This document shows, in pieces, positions 53,514 through 61,918 of a stretch of DNA of 64,000 bases. The notes below the pieces were generated by a model that saw only the letters and a list, made by a program, of their open reading frames with translations, searched no databases and was not told the origin of the DNA. Positions within the stretch are counted from its first letter, which is position 1; every line of letters begins with the position of its first letter. The DNA is from Moorena producens 3L (GTDB lineage: Bacteria; Cyanobacteriota; Cyanobacteriia; Cyanobacteriales; Coleofasciculaceae), in assembly GCF_000211815.1 (NCBI RefSeq), contig NZ_GL890815.1, forward strand, positions 20,938 through 84,937. Direction: 5' to 3'. The translations under genes and the position numbers were made by a program.

Positions 53514-54353
53514 TCAGGAAACAAATTTTTTCCGCGCTACGTGAGTAGTTTCAAAGATTGTTTCCAGACTCGACCAATCTTCCTGTTCAATCACCTCAAT
53601 TATCTGGTCAAGGCGATCGCGATACCCTACAAGCGTACGCATTATCGACTCCTGATTGTAACGAGCCATCATTACTCGCAGTTCTGGATTACCACCCCCC
53701 ACACGGCTAGTATCACGAAAACCAGAACTAGCTAACTGTTGGGCTAACCTCAAAACCACTGGGTCAGTCTCCTGCATACAAGCATCAATCAAACTCCCAC
53801 TCACCATCACCGGTAGATGAGAAATCCATGCTACCGCTTGGTCATGGTTTTCCGGGCTTGTGATGTAAACCAATGACTTAAGCGATCGCACAATCTCCTC
53901 CACCTTCTCAAGTGCTGGTTGTGGTGTTGTCTCAATCGGGGTCAGTACATAAGGGTTTCCTACAAATAGATTCGACACCGCAGCTTCCACACCACTGTAT
54001 TCCCTTCCTGACATCGGATGACCACCTACAAAATTTTCCCACAGGGGAGCTATTTCTCTAACCACTGGCATTTTGACCGAACCAATATCAGTGATTACGG
54101 TATCCTTGTAAAGATAGTTGACTAAATGCTTGACAGTAGAGGCGATCGCGGCTATTGGGGTGCAAATAAACACAACCTCTGCTGTGGCTAGGATACTTAA
54201 GTCAATACTCGCATCATCAACAATGCCGTGATCAAGTGCGAATCGACAGGTTTTTGGTTGACGAGAGACTCCCAAGACCTGATGACCTTGTGCTCTCAAG
54301 TCCAATCCCAGGGACCCACCCATCAATCCCAGTCCTACAATACCAATTTTCAT
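53514..54353 (-). CDS. tyrA: Prephenate/arogenate dehydrogenase
   Basis: 279 aa. Rossmann motif IGIVGLGLMGGSLGLDLRAQGH, then VVFICTPIAAI, ITDIGSVK, the catalytic-region motif VGGHPMSGREYSGVEAA, SHLPVMVSGSL and ASSGFRDTSRVGGGNPELRVMM. Cyanobacterial members of this length are usually NADP-dependent arogenate dehydrogenases (TyrAa), the last step of tyrosine synthesis. The arginine in SRQPK at the end of the second strand fits NADP. Divergent from the pentapeptide gene, with only 58 bp between starts, so the two share a promoter region. Confidence 0.94.
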   Translation of the reverse strand: MKIGIVGLGLMGGSLGLDLRAQGHQVLGVSRQPKTCRFALDHGIVDDASIDLSILATAEVVFICTPIAAIASTVKHLVNYLYKDTVITDIGSVKMPVVREIAPLWENFVGGHPMSGREYSGVEAAVSNLFVGNPYVLTPIETTPQPALEKVEEIVRSLKSLVYITSPENHDQAVAWISHLPVMVSGSLIDACMQETDPVVLRLAQQLASSGFRDTSRVGGGNPELRVMMARYNQESIMRTLVGYRDRLDQIIEVIEQEDWSSLETIFETTHVARKKFVS

Positions 54354-54411
54354 TATCTCTCACCCAGATTGAGCCTATGCCATGATAAATATTAATTTTT
54401 GTTAGATTGTA

Positions 54412-55974
54412 ATGAATGTCAGGGAAATTATCCAACAATATGCAGCAGGGGTAAGAGATTTTACAGCTGCGGATCTTACGGAACTGAACCTAAGCGGCGC
54501 TACTCTTAGTGGTGCCGACTTGAGTGAAGCTAACCTGAGTATAACTAACTTAAGTGGTGCTAACTTGAGCGGCACAAACCTCCGCCGAGCCAACTTAAAC
54601 ATTGCTAGACTCAGTGGTGCCAATCTCTATAAAGCCAAGTTAACACAAGCAAAGCTCAATGTCGCAAATTTGATTCGGGCTGATTTAAGAGGTGCCCAAC
54701 TGATTCAGGCATCACTGATTCGTGCTGAGATGGTTCGTGGTTCCCTAAGTGGAGCAAATCTAACTGGGGCAAACCTCTCTGGTGCTGATTTACGAGAAGC
54801 CACCCTCAGACAAGCCAATCTCAGCCGCGCTACCTTCAATGAAGCCAATCTAGGGGGGGCAACCCTTAGTCAAGCCAATTTGAAGGGAGCGCACTTAAAC
54901 GGAACAAATCTGCACAAAGCCGATTTCAGTGGTAGCAATCTCAAAGGGGTTGAAATCAGACAAGGAAATCTCACCTGTGCCAATTTTAGGGGAGCTGATC
55001 TCAGTGGGGCAAATCTACGCTGGGCTGATTTAAGTGGAGCAAACCTCAGTTGGGCTGATCTGAGCAACGCTAAATTAAGTGGAGCTACCTTAGTTGGGGC
55101 TGATTTGAGCAATGCCAATTTAGTTAATACCAGTTTAGTACACGCTGATCTTAGTAAGGCCAGGCTGATTAAAGCCAATTGGATTGGAGCGGATTTGACT
55201 GGTGCTACCCTGACTGGGGCAAAACTATATGCTGTTTCCCGGTTTGGTCTCAAAACCGAAGGACTGATCTGTGAATGGGTTGACTTAAGTCCCGATGGTG
55301 ATCAAAGTCAAATTATCCATCTGTCTTCCGAAGCTGCCAAAACCTTTTTCAACGAGACCCTCCCAACAGTAAAGATTATCGTTGATACACCATTAGACCT
55401 CAAAGGGAATTTGGCTTTAGCCTCGATTTATAATCAGATAGCCAATGTTTCTGAAGTCCTCAATCAACCGCCCAGCATTGAGGTGGGTGTCCGCAGAACA
55501 ACCATTACCTTTACGAGCAACAACGCTGACTTATTCATTATCGCTTACTTGGCCATTGTCCCCTTCAAAGATGGAGGTCAAACTCATCGCAATATTGTGA
55601 CCCTATTAAATAGCCTACCCTCACGATCAATATACACTTTAAGTAATCAAAACAAACAGCAAATCAATAAATTAATTACAAATATTTGCCAAGCTATTGA
55701 GCAGATTAAACCAATTAAAACCGTTAAGTTAGCACCAGAAATTAAATCATCGGCTAACTTTTTTATTGCTCCGACTCAGACAATTATTACTAACTCTAGA
55801 GACTACTCATTAAGTATTTATTCTAATCAAGATTTTGGGAAGTATCTGATGAATCAATCAAGCTGGAGCGAGCAATCTGAAGACACTACAACACCATCAA
55901 GACCAGTATCAACCCTGCCTCCAGTGAGCCAAATTGTTGAATTTATTAAAGCCTGGGATTATTTGACCGGTTAA
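54412..55974 (+). CDS. Pentapeptide-repeat protein with unrecognised C-terminal domain
   Basis: 520 aa. After a short N-terminal cap (NVREIIQQYAAGVRDFTAAD) about 50 A(D/N)LSG-type pentapeptides (residues ~20-278) predict a right-handed beta helix. Residues ~280-415 form a separate soluble domain (CEWVDLSPDGDQSQIIHLSS, NETLPTVKIIVDTPLDLKGN, LALASIYNQIANV, VRRTTITFTSNNADLFIIAY) that I do not recognise. The tail (~430-520) is polar and variable. Unlike the 30-kb paralogue, the repeat DNA is diverged rather than near-identical. No signal peptide. Role unknown, perhaps scaffolding. Confidence 0.85.
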   Translation: MNVREIIQQYAAGVRDFTAADLTELNLSGATLSGADLSEANLSITNLSGANLSGTNLRRANLNIARLSGANLYKAKLTQAKLNVANLIRADLRGAQLIQASLIRAEMVRGSLSGANLTGANLSGADLREATLRQANLSRATFNEANLGGATLSQANLKGAHLNGTNLHKADFSGSNLKGVEIRQGNLTCANFRGADLSGANLRWADLSGANLSWADLSNAKLSGATLVGADLSNANLVNTSLVHADLSKARLIKANWIGADLTGATLTGAKLYAVSRFGLKTEGLICEWVDLSPDGDQSQIIHLSSEAAKTFFNETLPTVKIIVDTPLDLKGNLALASIYNQIANVSEVLNQPPSIEVGVRRTTITFTSNNADLFIIAYLAIVPFKDGGQTHRNIVTLLNSLPSRSIYTLSNQNKQQINKLITNICQAIEQIKPIKTVKLAPEIKSSANFFIAPTQTIITNSRDYSLSIYSNQDFGKYLMNQSSWSEQSEDTTTPSRPVSTLPPVSQIVEFIKAWDYLTG

Positions 55975-56373
55975 TGGTGTAGACAACACCTAAATCTATT
56001 ATAGCAATTTTTTATAGCAATTATCAGCAACGTTTGAGCGACATTGCTTATCCTTTTAAGGCAATAGGCAATAGGCAATAGGCAATAGTCAAGAGGGTTT
56101 TAAGGGAATCAGCGTCAAAAAAGACTCTACTTCATAAGTGCGATCAACCCTATCAATTAACAGAACCCAATTTTAACCAGATATCTAGCAATCCGTGTAG
56201 GAATTGTGATAATTTTTGTTCCCTACTCCCTACTCCCTACTCCCTGCTCCCTGTTCCCAGATCCGCTGTTCCCTTTGCTATCAATTACTGCTTTAGGAGT
56301 GCGTTCGCGTTCGCCTTTGGCGTGGCCTACGGCCAAGCGTCGGCTTTGCCGAATCGCTTATCTTGAACTCAGG
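55975..56373. other. Intergenic region with STRR and TTCGCCTTTGGCG repeat
   Basis: About 400 bp, no gene. AGGCAAT heptamers x4 (56071-56092), CTCCCTA heptamers (56220-56250), and a GC-rich hairpin-forming stretch GTTCGCCTTTGGCGTGGCC, TACGGCCAAGCGTCGGC, TTTGCCGAATCGC (about 56305-56358), another interspersed family. Confidence 0.75.
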
Positions 56374-58056
56374 TTAATTAGATATTTGCTTGCTCCAAAT
56401 TCTAATCTGCTGATCCCAACCACCACTAACTAGGGTTTGACCATCCTGGCTCAAAGCAACAGCAACAACATAGCCCGAATGACCATTTAAGGTGCTTTTC
56501 AACTGAGCGCTCCTCATATCCCACAACTTAATGGTCTTATCCCAACTACCGCTAATCAGGGTGCTTCCATCTCTAGTCATCGTTACTGACCACACCCCAT
56601 CTGTGTGACCCGTCAAGGTCCTAGTCAATTTACCAGTGTTAAGATTCCACAAGCGAATCGTGCCGTCTCCTCCACCACTGGCTAAAGTCTTCCCATCCAG
56701 ACTAATCGCTACAGACGACACCGATCGAGAATGTCCCTTGAAGATACGCACTAACTTACCTGTAGCTAGATTCCACAGCCGAATAGTTGTATCTTGAGAA
56801 CCACTGACTAAGGTTTTGCCATCAGGAGAGATTTCAACAGAATTCACCGAACCTAAATGTCCGGTAAGGGTATGCAACAGTTTACCCTTAGGCAGCTGCC
56901 AAATCTTAATAGTGTTGTCCCAGCTACCACTAACTAAGGTTTTGCTATCGCCACTGAAGGCTAAAGTCGCCACTGTATCTTGATGTCCAGTCAGGGTACT
57001 TAAAGGTTTACCCGTGTTAAGATTCCAGGTCTTGATCATACGGTCATCACCGCCACTGACTAAAGTTTGACCATCCGGACTAATCGCCACAGCATTCACT
57101 GCACCACCGTGACCTCGCCAGGTACGAATTAATTGACCAGTGGACAGATTCCACAGGGAGATAGTGCCATCACTATGACCACTAGCGGCCATCAATTTTT
57201 GTACTGATTTTTGTATTGATCTCCCTTGAGCAACGGTGCCAATCGCCACAGAACTCACTGAGCCAGTCCCTACTTTGAGAGTATTCGTCAACTTGTAGAA
57301 AACTGTTCCGGTCTTGGCAGACGCAGCTGTAGGAGAAACACCGACTTGAGGAGTCTTTACAGGAGTTGGCAGTTTCAGCTGAGAGCGCCAGGTTAAATAG
57401 GTGTCAATGCTAATCCCAGATGCCACAATTGTGTCAGAATCGCCCACTAATCTGACCATACCATTAATGCCAATTACCCGCCCCTGATCGTCTAATACTG
57501 GTCCACCACTCATCCCAATTCTCACCAAATTGGTATAACTCAGAGCATATCCCCTAGGAAGTTTAGAACTAGCATCCGTGAGCAGTCCTTCGCTATTAAT
57601 AAACCGCCGTTGTTGAGAAGCACCTCCAGAACGGGGCCATCCAGCCACATAAACCCTTTGACCTGCACTGATTTGCTGGGAATTCCCTAACCTAGCCACT
57701 GGGTAGTTAGAGGTGCTAGTGAAAGGTAAGATCGCTAAATCTACCCCTGGCATCCGTCTGATGTAGCGGGAGTCTACAGGATAACGATTGCCATCAGGGG
57801 TTTGAATCCTGTAGATGCCAGCTTTTTGTAGCACATGAGCACTGGTCAGGATATAATATATATTTGCTTGGCGTTCAACAATTATCCCACTCCCTCCCTG
57901 TTTTGGGCCATCAATCCGGACAGTAATCTGTTGCGCAATATTTTTAGCAGCTGGTGTTGATATCACCACTGTGGGAATTGCGGCAATGATGGCGATGCTC
58001 CCAATTAAAAACCCTGGAACTAAAAACCCTGGAACTGTTTTAGATAAGATGTTCAT
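56374..58056 (-). CDS. Exported trypsin-like serine protease fused to WD40 propeller
   Basis: 560 aa from ATG 58056; a TTG one codon upstream is equivalent. The N-terminal hydrophobic segment (about 9-35, PGFLVPGFLIGSIAIIAAIP) is a signal peptide or anchor and contains a short tandem duplication PGFL. The S1 (trypsin_2/S1C) domain has the full triad: TSAHVL (His74), GVDLAILP (Asp106) and GMSGGPVLD (Ser183). A linker (about 230-262) leads to seven WD40 units (a degenerate first, then GHGGAVNAV, GHQDTVATL, GHLGSVNSV, GHSRSVSSV, GHTDGVWSV, GHSGYVVAV), enough for one closed propeller. It is likely a periplasmic or surface protease with substrate recognition by the propeller. It lies next to two esterase genes on the same strand. 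Confidence 0.93.
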   Translation of the reverse strand: MNILSKTVPGFLVPGFLIGSIAIIAAIPTVVISTPAAKNIAQQITVRIDGPKQGGSGIIVERQANIYYILTSAHVLQKAGIYRIQTPDGNRYPVDSRYIRRMPGVDLAILPFTSTSNYPVARLGNSQQISAGQRVYVAGWPRSGGASQQRRFINSEGLLTDASSKLPRGYALSYTNLVRIGMSGGPVLDDQGRVIGINGMVRLVGDSDTIVASGISIDTYLTWRSQLKLPTPVKTPQVGVSPTAASAKTGTVFYKLTNTLKVGTGSVSSVAIGTVAQGRSIQKSVQKLMAASGHSDGTISLWNLSTGQLIRTWRGHGGAVNAVAISPDGQTLVSGGDDRMIKTWNLNTGKPLSTLTGHQDTVATLAFSGDSKTLVSGSWDNTIKIWQLPKGKLLHTLTGHLGSVNSVEISPDGKTLVSGSQDTTIRLWNLATGKLVRIFKGHSRSVSSVAISLDGKTLASGGGDGTIRLWNLNTGKLTRTLTGHTDGVWSVTMTRDGSTLISGSWDKTIKLWDMRSAQLKSTLNGHSGYVVAVALSQDGQTLVSGGWDQQIRIWSKQISN

Positions 58057-58117
58057 CAAGCTTGACCGGAATCAATGGCTACGTCTCCTCTAGTTTTCCC
58101 TGTCTTGATATACCCTT

Positions 58118-59029
58118 TTATCTTTGAACAAGTTTCCAAAATGCTTTAGCAAATCGTTTTCCAACAATCAAATAACTTTCCGTTGTTAAGTGGACATAGT
58201 CTTGCAAAGCCAAGTCATCTGTAGTAATCATCCTCGTAGCTGGTAACTGGACTGTTTCCTGTTGCGCTTTCACGGTTTCCCAGTTCGGGAGCTTTTCTGG
58301 ATCAGTAGTGGTGCCAATTTGAGCAAAAACTACTGGTAACTCAGGTTTCCCTAAGTCTTGACGGAAATCTTTTACCAAGGTAACAAATTTATCAGCCCAC
58401 TGATTGGGGAAAAACGTTATCTCATCGTCTTGAGAAGGCTTTTGAGCATCTTTTTCCCCTTGAAAGAAAAGTATACCGGTGATTTCTCCCATCACAGAAG
58501 CAGCACCTACTCGCTTTAAGCAAGAGCCATAAAGGGTATCCTCACTCAGGCTTCTTTGCCACTGTTGAATGGCAGTGCCAGACTTGGCACAAGGAATCAA
58601 ACCGATGATTAGCTCAGGATTGTATTTCAATAATTCAGTAGCAAACGCCATCCCCGGACCTACCCCAGCTGACTTATCTTCCGAGACTTTATCAACTTGT
58701 CCACTTGGTGAATCAATCGGTTCTTTGCCTAGATGCCAGCGGTAATCGTTTCCAAAGACAAAAACGTTGGGGTGAGTAACGGAACTAGCAGGTGTTAGCT
58801 TACCTGTTCCGGACATATTCGACTGTCCTGCCAAAATAAACAGGGACATCTTGCCTTGAAAATCTGGTGGAATCACATTGATTTCCCGAGACTCAGATTT
58901 CCGCTTAACTAAGAAGCGACTAATAATACCGTAGCGTCTGATCAACTTACCGACTGGATAATACTTCTGGAGAATAATACCAAGAAAAAGACCGATAGCT
59001 AGAACGAAAATAACTGTCCAGGTTTCCAT
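58118..59029 (-). CDS. SASA-type (sialate O-acetylesterase-like) esterase, copy 1
   Basis: 303 aa. N-terminal TM segment (TWTVIFVLAIGLFLGIILQK), so membrane-anchored. The catalytic domain has the family block FILAGQSNMSGTGKLTP (Ser nucleophile in GQSN), GPGMAFATELLKY, ILFFQGEKDA, and the C-terminal Asp/His in LQDYVHLTTESYLIVGKRFA. SASA-family proteins remove acetyl groups from carbohydrates. It is probably active on extracellular polysaccharide. About 80% identical to the adjacent gene, with the last ~100 codons nearly identical, pointing to recent duplication or gene conversion. GEKDA replaces the GESDA seen in copy 2. Confidence 0.85.
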   Translation of the reverse strand: METWTVIFVLAIGLFLGIILQKYYPVGKLIRRYGIISRFLVKRKSESREINVIPPDFQGKMSLFILAGQSNMSGTGKLTPASSVTHPNVFVFGNDYRWHLGKEPIDSPSGQVDKVSEDKSAGVGPGMAFATELLKYNPELIIGLIPCAKSGTAIQQWQRSLSEDTLYGSCLKRVGAASVMGEITGILFFQGEKDAQKPSQDDEITFFPNQWADKFVTLVKDFRQDLGKPELPVVFAQIGTTTDPEKLPNWETVKAQQETVQLPATRMITTDDLALQDYVHLTTESYLIVGKRFAKAFWKLVQR

Positions 59030-59077
59030 TAATTAATTGATGCCATAATCCTCGAATAGTAAATTCAAAACATGATG

Positions 59078-59989
59078 TCACTGATCAGTAAGTTTCCAAA
59101 ACGCTTTAGCAAATCTTTTTCCAAGAATCAAATAACTTTCCGTTGTCAAGTGGACATGGTCTTGCAAAGCCAAGTCATCTGTGGTAATCATCCCAGTAGC
59201 TGGTAACTGGACTGTTTCCTGTTGCGCTTTCACGGTTTCCCAGTTCGGGAGCTTTTCTGGATCAGTAGTGGTGCCAATTTGAGCAAAAACTACTGGTAAC
59301 TCAGGTTTCCCTAGGTCTTGACGGAAATCTTTTACTAACCTAACAAATTTATCAGCCCACTGATTAGGGAAGAATCTTCGACTTGGGTAGGCTTGAGGAT
59401 TAAGGGCATCACTTTCTCCCTGAAAGAATAGTAAACCTTGAATTTCTCCCATTGGTGAAGCAGCATAGGCTCGCTTTAAGCAAGAGCCATACAAAGTATC
59501 TTCACTTAGATTTTTTTGCCACTGTTGAATAGTAGTGTCCCATTTAGCACAGGGAATTAAACCAACAATCAGCTCAGGATCGTATTTGAGCAATTCAGTA
59601 GCAAATGCTATACCTGGACTGACTCCAGCTGACTTATCTTCCGAGACGTGATCAACTTGTCCACTTGGTGAATCAATCGGTTCTTTGCCTAGATGCCAGC
59701 GGTAATCGTTTCCAAAGACAAAAACTCTGGGGTGAGTAATGGAACTAGCAGGTGTCAGCTTACCACTTCCTGACATATTCGACTGTCCTGCCAAAATAAA
59801 TAAGGAGATATTGCCTTGAAAATTGGCAGGAACTGGTTTGCTTTGATTATCCTTAATGGTAGAAGTGCTGAGGATACCGTAGCGTCTGAACAACTGGTCT
59901 ACTTGAGCAGACTTTTGTAGTATAATACCTAAAAAAGCACCGATAAGTATACCGATAACTAGATAGGAAATTATTGACCAAGCTTTCAT
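59078..59989 (-). CDS. SASA-type esterase, copy 2
   Basis: 303 aa paralogue of the downstream gene, 48 bp away on the same strand, so probably co-transcribed. N-terminal TM helix (SIISYLVIGILIGAFLGIIL), FILAGQSNMSGSGKLTP, LLFFQGESDALNP and LQDHVHLTTESYLILGKRFA. Catalytic Ser, Asp and His are intact. The two copies differ mainly in the N-terminal 60 residues and in the segment around residues 165-205 (DALNPQAYPSRRFFPNQW here). The protease-WD40 gene follows in the same direction 62 bp after copy 1, so the three may form one exported-protein unit. Confidence 0.85.
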   Translation of the reverse strand: MKAWSIISYLVIGILIGAFLGIILQKSAQVDQLFRRYGILSTSTIKDNQSKPVPANFQGNISLFILAGQSNMSGSGKLTPASSITHPRVFVFGNDYRWHLGKEPIDSPSGQVDHVSEDKSAGVSPGIAFATELLKYDPELIVGLIPCAKWDTTIQQWQKNLSEDTLYGSCLKRAYAASPMGEIQGLLFFQGESDALNPQAYPSRRFFPNQWADKFVRLVKDFRQDLGKPELPVVFAQIGTTTDPEKLPNWETVKAQQETVQLPATGMITTDDLALQDHVHLTTESYLILGKRFAKAFWKLTDQ

Positions 59990-60098
59990 GATATAGCATT
60001 TTTATTTGAGATGTTAAACACTTAGGATTTTACAGTTCTCGTAGTAATGAGGTCTACAGGATTTTTTCCTTATTCCGAAGTTCCCTAGTCTGACTTTA

Positions 60099-60143
60099 CT
60101 ACTCCCTACTCCCTACTCCCTACTCCCTACTCCCTACTCCCTA
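60099..60143. repeat. CTCCCTA heptamer tandem repeat
   Basis: Six to seven copies of ACTCCCT upstream of the HNH gene; same family as at 20.4, 28.6, 42.7 and 56.2 kb. Confidence 0.95.
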
Positions 60144-60185
60144 AGACTTTGGAGCTCACCAAACTAATAATTGCTATCATTATCA

Positions 60186-60461
60186 ATGACTTGTGAACTT
60201 TGTGGAAGAGATGTAGAGCGATTGACAGTTCATCACTTGATTCCTAGACAAAACACTAAGCGAAAAAAGATGAAACCTGGTCCAACGATTACTATTTGCC
60301 CTGCTTGTCATCGACAAATACATGCTTTATTCCCAAATACTCGTTTAGCTCTGGAATTGAATACCTGTGAAGCTTTGAAAAATGACCCTCAGATGCAGAA
60401 GTTTTTAGCCTGGGTCAGAAAGCAAAAGCCTGATAAGCGGGTGAGGGTTCATCGTTCTTAA
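60186..60461 (+). CDS. Small HNH endonuclease-like protein
   Basis: 91 aa from ATG 60186; a TTG at 60171 would add five residues. The zinc ribbon CELCGRDV (CxxC) pairs with CPACHRQIH, and the catalytic HHLIPRQNTKR and final His give the HNH (beta-beta-alpha-metal) fold: Cys4-type zinc site plus H-H...N/H...H. Stand-alone HNH proteins of ~90-100 aa are common in cyanobacteria. It is probably a DNA-binding or nicking enzyme; target unknown. No mobile intron or methylase is next to it, but a MITE-like element follows 100 bp downstream. Confidence 0.85.
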   Translation: MTCELCGRDVERLTVHHLIPRQNTKRKKMKPGPTITICPACHRQIHALFPNTRLALELNTCEALKNDPQMQKFLAWVRKQKPDKRVRVHRS

Positions 60462-60939
60462 GCGTTCGCGTAGCTTGACCAAAGGTCAATCGCATAAGCG
60501 CGTTTGTATCTGGGTTGTAAACACACGTATTCCATAAAAAGGCAAAAGGCAAGAGGAATCCCCCCTAACCCCCCTTAGTAAGATACTGCTGGCGAATTTA
60601 ACATTTAGAAATATCAGCCTGAAGACAGCAGTCTTTATAGCCCCCCAACCCCCAATTCTGGGGGAGCATGAACTTAAAGTTACCCATCTGCTACCCTTGT
60701 GTAAACAAATATTAATTTCGCCAACGGTATCTAGTAAGGGGGGCAGGCAAGAGGGGAAAGATATACGGAGTTTTATTGGATAAAAAAATACCTCTTAGGT
60801 TTACATCTCAAATAAAAATGCTATACCTGCCATTTTTATGAAAATGATCAAAAAAATCGCTTTTTACTCTTGGTCGATGTGATTCAAACCTCGCTGGTTC
60901 ATGCTTTCAAGCTGCTTGTCACCCCGTGAAAGTCTTGGC
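60462..60939. other. Intergenic region containing a MITE-like element
   Basis: About 480 bp without a gene. It starts with GCGTTCGCGTAGCTTGACC and AAAGGTCAATCGCATAAGCG, has the MITE-like element at 60569-60743, and ends with AT-rich sequence (GAAAATGATCAAAAAAATCGC) before the convergent HTH gene. Confidence 0.6.
60569..60743. mobile_element. MITE-like 175-bp element with ~28-bp imperfect terminal repeats
   Basis: Left end CCCCCCTTAGTAAGATACTG followed by CTGGCGAA; the right end read on the minus strand is CCCCCCTTACTAGATACCGT followed by TGGCGAA. The arms match at most positions. The interior (AGCCTGAAGACAGCAGTCTTTATAG and CCCAATTCTGGGGG) has further small dyads. No coding capacity. It resembles a non-autonomous transposon, but no matching transposase is visible in the window. 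Confidence 0.65.
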
Positions 60940-61356
60940 TCAGATAACTTGAAAATCCGAGATAGTCTCAATCCACACCCTTGCGCCACAATGTAACGGA
61001 TTATCAGGGCGATACATCACCCGACAAGGGCCATTGACTTCTACCGTATGACCGTAAATGTTTTTAGAGCCTCGTTTTACCGTAATCACTGGATTGCGTT
61101 CCCCGGTGTTGTGATTTTGGCGAATGACTTTCTGATTAACGTGGATCACAGCCTTCGTGTAATTTGTACGCTTTGACCAATTCCGCTTTGGTCCACGAGT
61201 GCCAGGGGTGACCACTGGCATGCCATCAAACAGAGGAATCACCCAAGTTCTACCCACCTTATACGCTCCTTTGACTCTGCCCTTGCCCAGAAGGAAACGA
61301 ACCCGAGTGGCAGAAACACCCAGTAATTCAGCGGCTTGTGCGGTAGAAATCATCAT
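60940..61356 (-). CDS. Excisionase/MerR-like HTH DNA-binding protein
   Basis: 138 aa. Residues ~3-45 (ISTAQAAELLGVSATRVRFL, LGKGRVKGAYKVGRTWVIP) are a MerR/Xis-type winged HTH with a strongly basic second part (TRGPKRNWSKRTNYTK). The C-terminal ~60 residues (NTGERNPVITVKRGSKNIYG, HTVEVNGPCRVMYRPDNPLH) look like a small beta-rich domain I do not recognise. Two adjacent ATGs (61356/61353) are equivalent. Four spaced direct repeats (AAACTATTGCATTGTCGCC) lie 70-360 bp upstream, the natural place for its own binding sites. It could be a repressor, a plasmid-type partition/replication accessory or a recombination directionality factor. Confidence 0.75.
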   Translation of the reverse strand: MMISTAQAAELLGVSATRVRFLLGKGRVKGAYKVGRTWVIPLFDGMPVVTPGTRGPKRNWSKRTNYTKAVIHVNQKVIRQNHNTGERNPVITVKRGSKNIYGHTVEVNGPCRVMYRPDNPLHCGARVWIETISDFQVI

Positions 61357-61850
61357 GAGGCAATAACCATTGCTTTAACGATACTATTATTATAACCACA
61401 TTTTGGAGAAGATTCAAGGGATTAGAAAAACTATTGCATTTTCGCAAGGAGCTGGAGTGGGTGGAGTAGGTTAAGTGAGCTAAATATGTGGTGTGGGCGC
61501 TTTGAAACTATTGCATTGTCGCCATCTTAAGGAGTATCGGGGGAAGGATGGGTGGAGTGCTAGCAATAGGAGTAGTAGACTAAATAGGAGTAATGGGTTT
61601 AGTGGGTGCTGTAAAACTATTGCATTGTGGTAACAAAAAGTAGCCGGAGTGGGTGTAGTGGGTTAAGCGAGTTTAATCGGTGGTGTAGGTGTTGTAAAAC
61701 TATTGCATTGTCGCCATCTCAATCAGGATCGGGCGCGGGGAGATGGGGGAAATGGGGAGACGAAATTGATCTCTAGCTGTAATTTACAGAATTGGTATAA
61801 CTACAAATCAGATTTGAAACTACCCCCTGCTTCAGTCATTAATCGTAGTG
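61357..61850. other. Intergenic region dominated by direct repeats
   Basis: No gene. Repeat family described separately (61426-61719). The section after it (61720-61850) has GGGGAGATGGGGGAAATGGGGAG and no recognised feature. Confidence 0.6.
61426..61719. repeat. Four iteron-like direct repeats upstream of the HTH gene
   Basis: (G/A)AAACTATTGCATT(G/T)TCGC occurs at 61426, 61504, 61611 (ends GTGGTAA) and 61694; copies 2 and 4 share 23 of 24 bases, GAAACTATTGCATTGTCGCC then ATCT (A/T at start). Spacing is 78, 108 and 83 bp. The intervening DNA is also related (GGAGTGGGTG(G/T)AGTRGGTTA, AGYGAG and GGTGTGGGCGC/GGTGTAGGTGT), so the unit is a degenerate long tandem repeat with a conserved 20-24 bp core. 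Confidence 0.85.
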
Positions 61851-61918
61851 GGCAGTAGGGTGGGCAGTGCCTAGGCTGTTGAGTTTGAATCCCTTATGCC
61901 GATAAAAGTTCATGCAGT

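Noticed and set aside
61426..61719. CRISPR array
   Set aside because: Core repeats of ~22 bp are imperfect and the intervening segments are 55-85 bp and related to each other, unlike spacers.
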